Source of the DNA: Panicum virgatum
Taxonomy: Eukaryota > Streptophyta > Magnoliopsida > Poales > Poaceae
Direction: 5' to 3'
Assembly (NCBI RefSeq): GCF_016808335.1
Contig: NC_053141.1
Span: 25,844,261 to 25,908,260, forward strand
Length of the DNA: 64,000 bases
Part shown: positions 1-10,370 of the stretch, one piece after another
How positions within the stretch are numbered: the stretch's first letter is position 1
How the letters are laid out: each line of letters starts with the position of its first letter
The notes under the pieces: model-generated
Told to the model about the DNA's origin: nothing
Database searches by the model: none
The model's input: the letters and a program-made list of their open reading frames with translations, nothing else
Translations under genes and position numbers: made by a program

Positions 1-246
1 CTGCTCGTTGAGCTCCTTGAGCTGCGCCAGCTGTGCTTGCCGCGCCGCCGAGCTTCACGAAGAAGAAGGGGCCGCAGGCGGCACCACCGGTTGGTTCGCC
101 TGCGCGTCTGCCCCACCGTTCCCGTCATCACCCGGAGCGTTGTCGTCTTGCCCGTCCGCGAGCTGGACCATGAAGCACTCCCGGGCGGGATCGTAATCCC
201 CCTTGCTGGAGTCCTCAGAGCAGGTGAGGCAGTAAGCCGTCGCCAG

Positions 247-888
247 CTAGAACGAGCGGAAAGCGCCGGGGTCACGGACCCCGGAGTAGTCCTCGGCCTC
301 CTCGGCCGTGAAGTTGTCCATGAAGAAGTTGATGTCGTCGGCGATCGAGCTCGCCGTCTCAGGGTAGGAGTCACTAGGAGATGACGCGATGAGGCTGCGG
401 ATCGACAGGTGGTGATGACCCGGTAGGTCCTCGTACTCGGCGAAGTTGGTGCTGGATGAAGAAGAGAAAGGACGCAGCGTTGCGCATCCCAATGGGGAAG
501 GGCGACGCCGCAGTCGCGCCCCCCTGGGAGGCACTAGAGCTGCAGTCGATGATGACGTCGGCGCTGCCGATGCCAAAGCACGTGATGACGAAGCGGTGGC
601 CCCGTCGGCCGCGACACTGAGCCGCGACATGGCAACCTCAACCCACGTATTGGAGGTGAGCCGTGCCGCCCGGCGCCACTCTGCGCGCGCTTGCCGCGAG
701 TGCTGGCTCGAACGCCTGTTGCACCGGGCTGGTGAAGCCGGAATGTCCGGGTTGCGTCTGGGTGAGAGGAGCTCCATGAGGTAACCGTTCCTGGTTGCTC
801 TGAACTCGAGACTCCCGAACCAGATCACGTATCCTGCTGGGAGCGGATCCGAGACGCCCATGGGGTATGGGTTGGATCTGCTCGCCAT
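247..888 (-). CDS. Leader ORF of element A, unrecognised
   Basis: An open frame of 213 codons lies just inside the PBS of element A. The N-terminal part contains 'GYVIWFGSLEFRATRNGYLM', which reads like real protein. The middle is low-complexity Ala/Ser/Arg, and the end is acidic ('FFMDNFTAEEAEDY'). I see no gag, zinc-knuckle, protease or RT motif. Its position before gag suits a leader or pre-gag ORF of a Gypsy element. It could also be a 5'-untranslated stretch that happens to be open because of its GC content. Being inside a transposon it is not a host gene. Confidence 0.4.
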   Translation of the reverse strand: MASRSNPYPMGVSDPLPAGYVIWFGSLEFRATRNGYLMELLSPRRNPDIPASPARCNRRSSQHSRQARAEWRRAARLTSNTWVEVAMSRLSVAADGATASSSRALASAAPTSSSTAALVPPRGARLRRRPSPLGCATLRPFSSSSSTNFAEYEDLPGHHHLSIRSLIASSPSDSYPETASSIADDINFFMDNFTAEEAEDYSGVRDPGAFRSF

Positions 889-935
889 CCCTGGAGATCA
901 AATGGGAACAAAAGAGAAAATGTCACGCAGCGAGG

Positions 936-953
936 CCCCACCTGGCGCACCAA
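936..953 (-). other. Primer binding site of element A
   Basis: One base inside the LTR end, the minus strand reads TTGGTGCGCCAGGTGGGG. It begins with TGG, the complement of a tRNA CCA tail, and closely resembles the complement of the 3' end of a plant tRNA-Arg (CCU type, recalled from memory). Its position fixes the orientation of element A as minus. Confidence 0.65.
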
Positions 954-1295
954 CTGTCGGTGCCCGGACCCGGGGTCCGGATCCCAACTAGTAAATGCTG
1001 CGTGTTTCCTCGTCCCAGATGTTGATGCAAGAGGCAACACAGTAACGCACGGGTTTATCCTAGTTCCAGCCACGGGGCCGTACGTCCAGCAAGGGGGTGT
1101 GCGAGGGCACTGTATTATCTTGCACCAGAGGTGCCTGTAGTAGGGGGTACAGGCAAGGCGAGAGAGGGAGGGAAGCTCCCAGGTCTCTGCTAGAGGAGAA
1201 GCTGACAGAGGCGAGTGCCAATATCGAGTGCTGAGCGTGGTGCTTGTGTCAGGATGATCGCGACCAACGTCCCCCTTTAAGGGAGCCCATCTCCT

Positions 1296-1304
1296 CCTTT
1301 TATA
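1296..1304 (-). promoter_or_regulatory. TATA box in LTR of element A
   Basis: The minus strand reads CTATAAAAGG inside the LTR, about 340 bases before the inner LTR end. Its place and orientation suit the U3/R promoter that would drive the minus-strand element. Confidence 0.55.
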
Positions 1305-2040
1305 GTCACAAGGAGGGACAGTGTACATGAGCAGGGTATCATGGAAGTTGTCGTTTTCCCCCGAATCACGGGGTGCAGCGATCGAATACTGTAGGAAGTA
1401 CACTGTGGGGCATGGCGTCAGGCGTGGCAGTCGTCCTTGGTCTTGCGGAGATCGCGCCGGCATCCTGCCAGCCACAGTGAGCGGCGTGATCGTCGCTGTA
1501 GGGTGTATGGTCTTCCAAACGTGGCGTGATGGCGCCCCGTGGGCCCTGCAAGTCAGGGTCTTGCGTGCTCCAGCGGCACGTGGCGATCCTGGACCCCCCT
1601 GAACGGAGTGGTGGCGCACGTACTAGGAGGCCCGGGAGACACACGGAGTTCCCGGACCCCTCGAGGGGGAGGTCCGAGACTCTGGCTGCGAGTACTGAGC
1701 GTCCCTCCTTGAGGGGCACGTGGCGACGCTGGACCCCCTCCTGAGCAGGGGGTGGGTCCGGGGTCATACGTGTGATGAGGTGGAGTGCGGACAGCCGGAA
1801 TTGGCAGAACAGTAACGGGAACTGTGCCGAGCGCGTCTCGTCCCGCGTCGCAGGCTCCACAGTGCTGCCACAACGTTCGGGATGGCGGAGCAGTGACCGG
1901 AGTTGGCGGACGGGACTCCGATCACAGTCACTGTGGGGAATGGCGGCCTGACGCCGTCTGTCCTGGGTGCTGTGGAGGAGTGGTTGGCATTCAATGCTCC
2001 CGTACGACGGGCGGGTGAGCGGCCTGGCCGTTTGTCCTTT

Positions 2041-2230
2041 ACGCCGAGGAGAGGCCTCGAGTGAGGCGAACATGAGTTGCCTGCTCGAGGGTAGGTTCGC
2101 TACCCTCAAGCGAGGCGGAGATGTTTTGCCTACACGAGGGTAGATTCGCTACCCTCGAGTGAGGCGGAGATGCGGGGCGCAGTCGAGGGTCTCGATGGGA
2201 GCCCTCGAGCGAGGCGGAGATCGCCCCGCG
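2041..2230. repeat. Hairpin-forming tandem repeats in LTR A
   Basis: Degenerate repeats of a 'CTCGAGYGAGGCGGAGATG' unit occur with a spacing near 50 bases. Between units lie perfect hairpins: GAGGGTAG-loop-CTACCCTC at 2087-2107 and CGAGGGTAG-loop-CTACCCTCG at 2135-2157. They lie in the outer U3 part of the LTR, upstream of its TATA box. Confidence 0.7.
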
Positions 2231-2331
2231 GGTCTGAGAGGGGTGCGAATGGGACACATGCTGGGCTTCTTTGAGTCCTTTCCTTTCTTCCGGATTGGAA
2301 GGAGGCCATGGGCCTTTATGGGCCCAGTCGC

Positions 2332-3516
2332 TGTTGACGCTTCTTAAAGCGCCAATTTACGTACCGCAAGCGCACGGATCGTGTAGCTTTTCCCTTAGAG
2401 TATATTCCCCCAATGTTTATCAATCCACGGAACAAGTGTATCACTATGCTTAACTAAGCACTAATGATGTTGGTAAAAGATCTATATGGAGTGTATGAGT
2501 GTGAAATAGATCTAATCTAACCAATCTAATCTAATCTAGACTAGTGAGCAAAGATAGATGTGTGCACAAGATATGAAGAGCATTTGTCCATAGGGTCTAG
2601 GATCACTAGAGATGTAATCGCCAAGCAACGAAGAACGGATCTAATCTACCAAAGGTGTGTTCCAAGATCAAAATCTTTCCCTCCCGCATATTGTCACTAC
2701 ACGAGGATAATCGGTAACGAATCAACAAGAACACGATAGTTGATGTAATCTAAGTAAACCATGCAAGAGCAAAGCAAACCCAAAGCCAAGCCGCGAACTA
2801 TTAGGCATCAAAGCATCATCAACAAGAATCATGATAGATCAATCTCATAAAGAATTCGGCAATTACAACTCAAGATCTCCTTACAACCCCATGAACAAAC
2901 GAGGACTTTACCCCATGAAGCTAAGCGAAGCGTAGTCGATCATGGTGATGAAATCTCCAGCAAGGGAGGGATCCCTTGCTGTCCTCCAACTTGCAGCGGC
3001 GCCGAGGGGCGATGAGGCCTCCGGTGTCGCCTTTCTCTTGTGTCTAACTCGAATGTATCTCTGGATGCTCTTTTTGTGCGATCTCTGCGATCCCTCTGAG
3101 GTGCTCCTCTTTGACGGCGGCTTCGGGGTATTTATAGACAGATATGGTCGGTGGTTTTGGTATAACATAGATTAGGGTTGACGCATACTTCGTGCTGAAG
3201 AAAACCTAGATCAAATGGACTCCGAAAAGGGCTAGGCCGGCCGGCCTGGGCCTTTTCTGGCCCCTTTTGGTCCCATCTTTTGCGTGTTGAATCTTCCTTT
3301 TATTCCTCATCTTAGCCCAGTTGTAACCATGTGTTAAAACATCTCCGAAAATGTCCAATTTCCTGTCAAAATACAACATGCTCCAAAATCCAGGACAAAA
3401 TCGAAAATAGTCAAGTTCGGGTGCCAAGTGGCGGGTTAGTACATGAAACATCCCAAAGAATTTACCAAAACGACTCCTAATCATATAGTAAAATGGGTAC
3501 TTAAGGAGCGCCAACA
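2332..3516 (-). repeat. 3' LTR of element B
   Basis: It begins TGTTGACGCT and ends GCGCCAACA on the + strand, 1,185 bp. It carries TATAAATA on the minus strand at 3129-3136. Compared with the other LTR it lacks about 21 bases between two GGCCGGCCGGCC motifs, as if lost by recombination between them. Confidence 0.93.
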
Positions 3517-3529
3517 TTCCCCCCATGCT
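3517..3529 (-). other. Polypurine tract of element B
   Basis: Directly against the 3' LTR the minus strand reads CTAAGCATGGGGGGAA. This is the expected primer site for plus-strand DNA synthesis. The core CTAAGCATGGGGGG recurs at 5251-5264. Confidence 0.75.
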
Positions 3530-5248
3530 TAGCTTTTGCTCGTCCTCGAGCAAATCAAATCATCATATCCTTCCATGGTTGCTCGAGAGTTCTCAAATTG
3601 CAAAATTTACTTATGCAAACAAGTCTTACAATATTTCTTCAAACAAAGGTCAGAGGAGCAGCAAGGATAATCATATCATGGGCATTCCAAAACTCATCCA
3701 ATATTACTCCACAACTCTTACCTTTAGCCGGCAACTCGAATATCGACAACACTTGCTTTTCTTGCCATCCTTGGAGGTTTTTCTTTCTTTTTTTTATTTA
3801 AGAAACAAAATACCCTGCAACAAAGGTTAGACCAAAAATTCTCGCACAAGTCCTTTCATGTCTCTCAATATAAGTGGCTATCCTATTTTTATTTGCAAGC
3901 TCTCATCTCCCGAAAGTCTCTCAAGTATAAAGTGGGGCTATAGGTGAGGCTTAGCAAAGTATATACATATATTGTCAAATTAAGAAAACCTTCTAATGAT
4001 TGCTTACCTTCCGAGCCAATGATCATGAGAGTTTCTCCATAATGTAAAGGGTTCAAGGGTAAGAAGATTTAGAATGGTGGACATGTGCAAAGGTATAAAA
4101 AAAATTTGACTTCAAGGCACAAGCATCGTCCTCGTTGTAGGATTGCACATGGTTGGAATTGAGGACATTGTTCTCAAACAACAAGGTGATATCTCTTTGC
4201 ACTTCTCTAACCATAGAATCCCTTCATTTATTTTTTTCTCTTCTCTTACATTTTTTTCTTTTCTCTTTCTTCTTCTCTTTTTGTTCCGAACCTTTTCATA
4301 GGACACTTTCTATAAAACATAGATAGGCAAATCTCCGAAGTGTCTCCCTGAATTTTTGGAGCCCGAACCGAGACCAGAGAGGCCTAGGCCGGCCGGCTAA
4401 AGAGGTGTAGGCCGGCCGGCCTGGGGCTTTCCCAGGTCGGATTCGGTCCGTCTTTCCAGTACTCCTTCCTTTCTTCATCCCAAAGTTATGTTTTATACAA
4501 ATCATGCGCAGAAACAGAACGTATCCTCACAATTGGGTTGTGGTCAAGGAAGACGATAATAAACAAGAAAATCTTGGGTTCGGGTTTTGGAATCCGGTAG
4601 ATCTCATGAGTTATTCCAATGAGGAATTCTCATTACCGAATATTGATGTGGCTAGCAATTCAGAGATGAAAAATACGGACATGATCATTGCTCGAAATTA
4701 AAACTCCCAAGAGAAAGAAATCCTAACTCAACTCAATGCACATCCAATGCTTATGGTGGAACGAATATAGCTTTTGGATGATAGGATTTTTACTCTCAAC
4801 TTGCCAAGAACTTGATCAACCTTATGTTTGTAGGGGTTTTATTATTTTTATGAAATTAAAGTCCTCCAAATCTTGCCTTACTCGCAAGCGTAATCAAAAC
4901 CAAGCGCTAGATCAAAGCTCAAGTGTGGGTATTAACATGGATGAATAATTTACTAAGCTCCACAAATAAGATATAAATTTCATGACAACGCTCGTGAACA
5001 ATTGCTTTAAAGAAAATAAAGAAAAACTGAATGCATAAATAAAATTGCACGATCCAACAAAAACAAAGACTCTTTTTATTTTGTTTTCATGACTCAACGC
5101 TAATTTAAGACTCACTCTCACACATGCGAAAAATAAAGCACACAACGCTAAACTATGACTCTCACACATGCGGAATTAAAGCACACTCACACGACGAACT
5201 TTCGAGTAAACAAAGACTAACGAAATTGAATCTACGAGTCGTCACACC
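3530..5248 (-). other. Long non-coding 3' region of element B
   Basis: About 1.7 kb of AT-rich sequence lies between the extra ORF and the 3' LTR. I found no ORF with recognisable similarity. It contains one of the paired GGCCGGCCGGCC motifs (4381-4428). A repeated phrase about 'CTCACACATGCG' and 'AAAGCACAC' occurs at 5111-5190. Long non-coding 3' regions are usual in Athila/Tat elements. Confidence 0.6.
4381..4428. repeat. Paired GGCCGGCCGGCC palindromes
   Basis: Two copies of a GC-only palindromic motif are separated by about 18 bases. Related paired motifs occur at 6353-6390 in the same element and at 12314-12348 in the right LTR. The left LTR keeps only one (3235-3248). Confidence 0.7.
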
Positions 5249-5264
5249 TCCCCCCCATGCTTAG
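5249..5264 (-). other. Second polypurine-tract-like site of element B
   Basis: The minus strand reads CTAAGCATGGGGGGGA. It shares 14 bases with the terminal polypurine tract and lies just downstream of the extra ORF. The flanks are also loosely alike (TCCTCG..GCAA), suggesting duplication of the whole tract. It may act as an internal plus-strand primer or be an ancestral 3' end. Confidence 0.6.
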
Positions 5265-5325
5265 ATTATGCGGCATCCTCGTCGCAATTATATAAAAAAA
5301 ATAGGTGTGACACTCGTCGGCGTTC

Positions 5326-6144
5326 TCAACGGCACCTCGAGCAATTGCATCTTGGACGCCCTCCTCCTTGCTTTTGTAGATCTCCGACCATCCCGAATAA
5401 CTTCCTTATGTTGTGAACAAGGAAGTTGTAGTCTTTTTCGGCCATGCTCTCGATGTCGTACATCCTTCGATCCATTGCCACGATTCGATCGAGACACCTA
5501 TCGACGGTGGCGCGGAGATCCGCGATTTCATTGCGGCACTTGAAACAGCACCCGAAGTGATGCCCGCCGCGGTTGGCGCTGTCATCTTCGGGTTCGTCGT
5601 CGTCCTTCTTCTTCTTGCCGCTATCACCTCCGGAGGGGTCGTCTTCCTCTTTTCTCTCCTCTTCGGCCCACCCCGGCCAATCATCATCGTAATCACGACC
5701 GGTGGCTCCCCATGAACCAGGGCTCATGATGCTCTCCCAATCGCTGTCTCCAGCATAATCCTTCGGCTCCGGGGTGTGCTCGATGTAGTTCTTTCTTTTG
5801 ACTCCGAGGAGGCGCAAGGAACGCCTAGGTGCGGGTGGCTTTTTGTCTTGTTGCTTCTCGCCTTCGTCTTCATCGCTGCTGATGACGACGATCGCCCTTT
5901 GGGCTTGAGCTAGCTTCTCGTTGCACCATTGAAGGCCCTTCCCTCCGACGCTCATCCGTGCTTGGGTATTGAATTTCTTCGGAGGGGCCTTAGCTTCACA
6001 TCGCTTTGCTTCAACAAGGAGGGGCTGCGCACCGGTTGCCGAGATGGGGCTAGGCGTCTTTGGCGTGGGGGTGTCAGGCGTCCAACCCCTCTCCTCGATC
6101 TCCATTGCTGCAATCATGGCTCTTACGCTCACTGGACCGGCCAT
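5326..6144 (-). CDS. Extra ORF after pol in element B (env-like position), unknown function
   Basis: An intact 272-codon frame lies between integrase and the 3' LTR. The N-terminal third is Pro/Lys-rich with 'IVVISSDEDEGE', a SUMO-interaction-like stretch. The middle is strongly acidic and basic in blocks ('KKKKDDDEPEDDSA'), possibly nuclear. Near residue 200 there is 'CCFKCRNE', then a heptad-like region ('IADLRATVDRCLDRIVAMD') and a Cys-rich end ('RCNCSRCR'). No signal peptide or membrane segment is evident, so it does not look like a retroviral envelope. It is notable that this frame is open while gag-pol is broken. Function is unknown. Confidence 0.65.
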   Translation of the reverse strand: MAGPVSVRAMIAAMEIEERGWTPDTPTPKTPSPISATGAQPLLVEAKRCEAKAPPKKFNTQARMSVGGKGLQWCNEKLAQAQRAIVVISSDEDEGEKQQDKKPPAPRRSLRLLGVKRKNYIEHTPEPKDYAGDSDWESIMSPGSWGATGRDYDDDWPGWAEEERKEEDDPSGGDSGKKKKDDDEPEDDSANRGGHHFGCCFKCRNEIADLRATVDRCLDRIVAMDRRMYDIESMAEKDYNFLVHNIRKLFGMVGDLQKQGGGRPRCNCSRCR

Positions 6145-6352
6145 TGTCGACGTCTCTCTCGAGGTGGTGGTGTAGATTGAAAAGTATGAGAGAATAGATC
6201 TACCCTGCCCCTCTATTTATATCCCGAAAAGACTTGGACGAGAAGTCCAAAATCTCTTCGGTTTTGGCATGCGAAATCTATAAGGCACAGGTTTGAAATT
6301 TCCTTATCTCGCACCTACCAAAAATTGAGACCGATTCGAACACGAGGAGGCT

Positions 6353-6390
6353 TAGGCTGGCCGGCCTAGGGGTGTTGGGCCGGCTAGCCC
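6353..6390. repeat. Paired GGCCGGCC-type motif between pol and extra ORF
   Basis: A diverged copy of the paired palindrome (CTGGCCGGCC and GGGCCGGCTAGCCC) lies in the gap between pol and the extra ORF. It is followed, as in the LTR copy, by a pyrimidine-rich TTTTTCGGCCCC-type tail. Confidence 0.6.
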
Positions 6391-6547
6391 AGGGGGTTTT
6401 TCGGCCCCCTGGACTCCAACTTTTTCCGAGGTGCACACCAATAAATTAGAAGCCTATGTTTTACTCAAAGTTCGTCCAGAATAGAAATAAAACAATGAAA
6501 ATAAAATCTAAAAGAGAATATTTACAAACTTACCTTGCTTAACATCG

Positions 6548-9500
6548 TTAGGCTTGACATTCCGGTTCCTCCTCCATGGTGTATATGTCGATGTAATGAA
6601 GGGACACGACATCGGGCTCCAAGAATACCTTTAGTCGCTGTCCGTTCACCACATATTGGTCGCCTTTCGCATCCATGATTGTCACCGCTCCCGTGGGTGA
6701 AACCGAGTGTACGACGTATGGTCCATCCCATTTGCTTTGCAATTTTCCTTTGCCAAAAAGTTTGAATCTTGAATTGTAGAGTAGGACCTTGTCTCCTTCT
6801 TTGAATTCCTTGTTTTGTAATTGCTTGTCGTACCACCTCTTCATCCTTTCTTTGTAAAGTGGTGCACTATTGTACGCTTTCAATCTTAACTCCTCCAATT
6901 CGCTTATTTGGATTCTCCTTTCAATTCCAGCGGCTTCCGCATCAAAGTTCATTTCCTTCATTGCCCAATACGCCTTATGTTCTAGCTCAACCGGCAAGTG
7001 GCATGTTTTTCCATAAACAAATTGATAAGGAGTCATACCAATCGGGGTTTTGTGTGCCGTACGATATGCCCATAGTGCATCATCTAGTCTCTCCGACCAA
7101 TCTTTTCCTCCTTTTACCACGGTCTTCTTTAAAATATCCTTCAACTGCTTGTTCGAAGTTTCTGCTTGTCCGTTTGTTTGAGGATGATAAGCCGTGGACA
7201 CTCTATGTTCAATTCCCAATTTCTTCAAGCATTTACCAAAGTCTTTGCCCGTGAAGTGTGTTCCTCCATCGCTTATCAAGATTCTCGGGACGCCATATCG
7301 AGGGAAGATTACCGATTTAATCATGTTTATGGACTCCTCCGTTGATGCCTTCCGACATGGCATAGCTTCAACCCACTTAGAAACATAATCCACCATCACC
7401 AATATATGCTCAAACCCATGTGAGTTCACAAATGGTCCCATGAAATCGATTCCCCAAACATCAAATAGATCTATTTGCAAGTTGTAGTTCAATGGCATGG
7501 CATTCCTTTGCGAGATATTCCCAGTCCTTTGGCATTCCGGACAAGTCGAAACAAATCTTTACGCGTCTTCATGCATCTCGGGCCAATAGAATCCACTAGC
7601 CCATACCTTAGCTTGAGTTCTAAAGTGCCCATAATGTCCTCCATATCCCGACGAGTGACACTTTCTTAGAACTTCTTCACGTTCCTCCCTCGGTATGCAT
7701 CTTCTTAGGACTCCATCTTCTCCATATCTATATAAGTATGGTGGATCCCAATAGTATTTTCTTCTTTCCGCGATCACTCTTTTCTTTGCATTCTTGTCCA
7801 AGTGATCCAAGGGCATCCCTTTTATTGTCCTTATTATTTCATTCATCCAACTATCTTTGTCGAGAATTCTATATAGGTGATCATCTCTCATTTGATCCTC
7901 GATCGGTTCTTTTCCATCATCTCCATGGTTCATCCTTGATAGGTGGTCGGCCACAACATTTTCTGCCCCTTTCTTGTCCCTTATCTCCACACGAATTCTT
8001 GTAGCAATAGGATCCATCGAATCAAGCGTGGTTTAGCATCTTTCTTGGACAAGAGATACTTGATTGCTGCATGGTCGGTTTAAACTATCACCTTTGAATT
8101 TACTATGTATGATCTGAATTTTTCGAAGGCGAATACCACGACAAGCAATTCTTTCTCCGTTGTTGCATAATTAACTTGGGCTTCATTGAGAGTCTTGCTT
8201 GCGTAGTAGATAGCACTTACCTTTCCCTCTTTCCTTTGTCCAAGAACAGCTCCTACGGCGTAGTCGCTTGCATCACACATGATTTCAAAGGGTAGATTCC
8301 AATCCGGAGGTTGCATGATAGGAGCACTTATGAGGGATTGCTTGAGTGTTCGAAATGCGTGAAGGCAATCACTATCGAAGATGTATTCCACATCTTTTTG
8401 GAGAAGTTGTGTCAATGGCTTGGTGATTTTTGAAAAATCCATTATGAACCTCCTATAGAATCCGGCATGACCGAGGAAGCTCCTCAAAGATTTGATGTCC
8501 TTAGGTGGTGGCAATTTCTCCACGGTTTCTATTTTTGCTCTGTCCACCTCTATCCCTCTCTCGGAGATAACATGGCCGAGAACAATTCTTTCTTTCACCA
8601 TGAAATGACACTTCTCCCAATTAAGCACAAGATCAACCTCTCCACATCTTTTAAGAACTTTCTCCAAATTTGCCAAGCAATCATCAAAGCTTGTACCATG
8701 CACCGAGAAGTCATCCATGAATACCTCCATAATCTCTTCTATGAAATCTGAAAATATAGCCATCATGCACCTTTGAAAAGAAGCGGGCGCATTGCACAAT
8801 CCAAAAGGCATCCTCCGATATGCAAAAGTTCCATACAGGCAAGTAAACGTGGTCTTATGTTGATCATCCGGATGAATAGGTATTTGGAAGAATCCCGAGT
8901 ATCCATCAAGGTAACAAAAGTGTGAATGCTTTGCCAACCTTTTTAGCATCTCGTCAATGAATGGTAGTGGAAAATGATCCTTCCTCGTTGCCTTATTCAA
9001 TTTTCTATAATCGATGCAATCCTCCATCCCGTAATGGTTCTTTGCGGTATCAATTGCTCCTTCTCATTTTTCACAATCGTGAGTCCTCCTTTCTTCGGAA
9101 CGCAATGCACGGGGCTTACCCATTCACTATGTGGCACGGGGTATATTATTCCGGCATTCAACAATTTGATAACCTCCTTCTTCACCACATCACGCATAGC
9201 ATGGCTCAACCTTCTTTGATGCTCTACCACCGGCTTGTATTGCTCCTCGAGTTGTATACGATGTGTGCAAAAAGCGGGGCTAATACCTTTCAAGTCGTTA
9301 ATCGAGTAGCCGATCACCTTTTTGTGCTTCTTCAATAAATTCAGCAACTTCTCCGTCTCTTCCGGGCTCAATTCGTCGCTAATAATCACCGGAAAAGTCT
9401 TGCCATCTCCCAAAAATTCATATTTTAATCCCTTGGGGAGTGGCTTCATCTCAACATCGGGCGCACCATCCTCTTCTTGATCTAACTCTTCAATGTCTTC

Positions 9501-10370
9501 AAAATTTTCTTCCTCCAAATTCCCGTGTCGCGGCTTCAACTCTTCCATTGTTTCCACTAGTTCTCTATTTTGATCATCTTGAGCGTCTTCATTCTCCAAA
9601 GCGCGTTGGAGAGGATCCCTGAAAGAATCAATGGAACGAATGCTCTCTACCTCTTCGTTATCAAGAGGTAGAGGTGAAGCAAAAGACGGTTTTGAATGAA
9701 ATTCGAATGAGCGCTTCTCTCCATCTAGATCAAAAGTAACAATCCCTTTTCCAACATCTAGAACAGCATTTACTAGTTTGAGAAAGGGTTTTCCAAGGAT
9801 TATGCCTTCATGCTCATCATCACTAGCATTAATCACAAAAAACTCGGTAGGAATTTTTTTACCCGCTATGACAACATTTAGATTTCTAAGCACTCCTAGC
9901 GGTTTGATTAATCTACCATCTCCCATGATCAATTTAATGATTGTGGCATCTAGGTTTGATGTTTCATTAAAAAGCTCAACATAAACCTTGGAACTCATCA
10001 CACTAACATGGGCGCCAACGTCACATAAAACATTGCAACATTTTATTCCTTCTATTATGCAATCAACACAAGGTGTGGGTGATGGGTTACCTTCGCCTTG
10101 ATCGCTTCCAATCGCATATACTTGGGCTATGTGCGCGTAGGGTGATGATTCCGAGTTCACTCCTAGGGTCCTTTTGATCTCCAGCACTTCGTCTAAGTCA
10201 ATCTCTTCCTCTTTTTCTTCAAAAAGTTTCCGAATAATATCACCGGCCGATTCCTTGCCAAATGTATATCCCGTGTGATTATCCGGCGGGAAGTCTTCCG
10301 CTATCACCTTTCGCCATTCCTCGCTGATTTGGATGTGGTCTTGCTTTGTCGAACAATCTTCCGAAGTCAA
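6548..10370 (-). pseudogene. pol: Decayed pol of element B (protease, RT, RNase H, integrase)
   Basis: Domains run leftward. The aspartic protease has 'LCDVGAHVSVM' (about 10025). RT has 'YRKLNKATRKDHFPLPFIDE' and the catalytic 'VFMDDFSV' (about 8720). RNase H has 'FEIMCDASDYAVGAVL' (about 8280). The integrase zinc region spans 7560-7700. The integrase core has 'WGIDFMGP', 'ISDGGTHF' and '[12 protein letters not shown]' (7440-7130), then a C-terminal 'KWDGPYVV' region. Breaks: a frameshift near 9000-9027 just before the RT core, a TAA after 'SKVIV' (8080-8082), a frameshift near 8010, and a TAA at 7559-7561 before the integrase core. 'DVGA' replaces the more usual D-T/S-G, but D-L-G-A-like forms are normal in Athila elements. 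Not functional as it stands. Confidence 0.92.

Larger units (their letters stand above)
1..954 (-). mobile_element. Gypsy element A, 5' internal part (cut by window edge)
   Basis: This is the start of the internal region of a minus-strand LTR retrotransposon. Its 5' LTR lies to the right (955-2331 plus 12626-12698). Reading leftward from the LTR there is a tRNA primer binding site at 936-953, then a GC-rich leader with one open frame. The rest of the element, including any pol genes and the second LTR, lies outside the window. The LTR ends TGTCGG/CCGACA and the internal start resemble grass Gypsy elements, but no diagnostic pol domain is visible, so the lineage is open. Confidence 0.75.
955..2331 (-). 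mobile_element. 5' LTR of element A, first part
   Basis: The LTR begins TGTCGG on the + strand at 955 and ends CCGACA at 12698, a perfect 6-base terminal inverted repeat. It is split by element B: GTCGC at 2327-2331 and again at 12621-12625 is the target duplication of B. Without B the LTR is about 1,450 bp. It holds a minus-strand TATA box near 1296-1304 and a run of hairpin repeats near 2041-2230. The opposite LTR lies outside the window, so age cannot be estimated. Confidence 0.85.
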
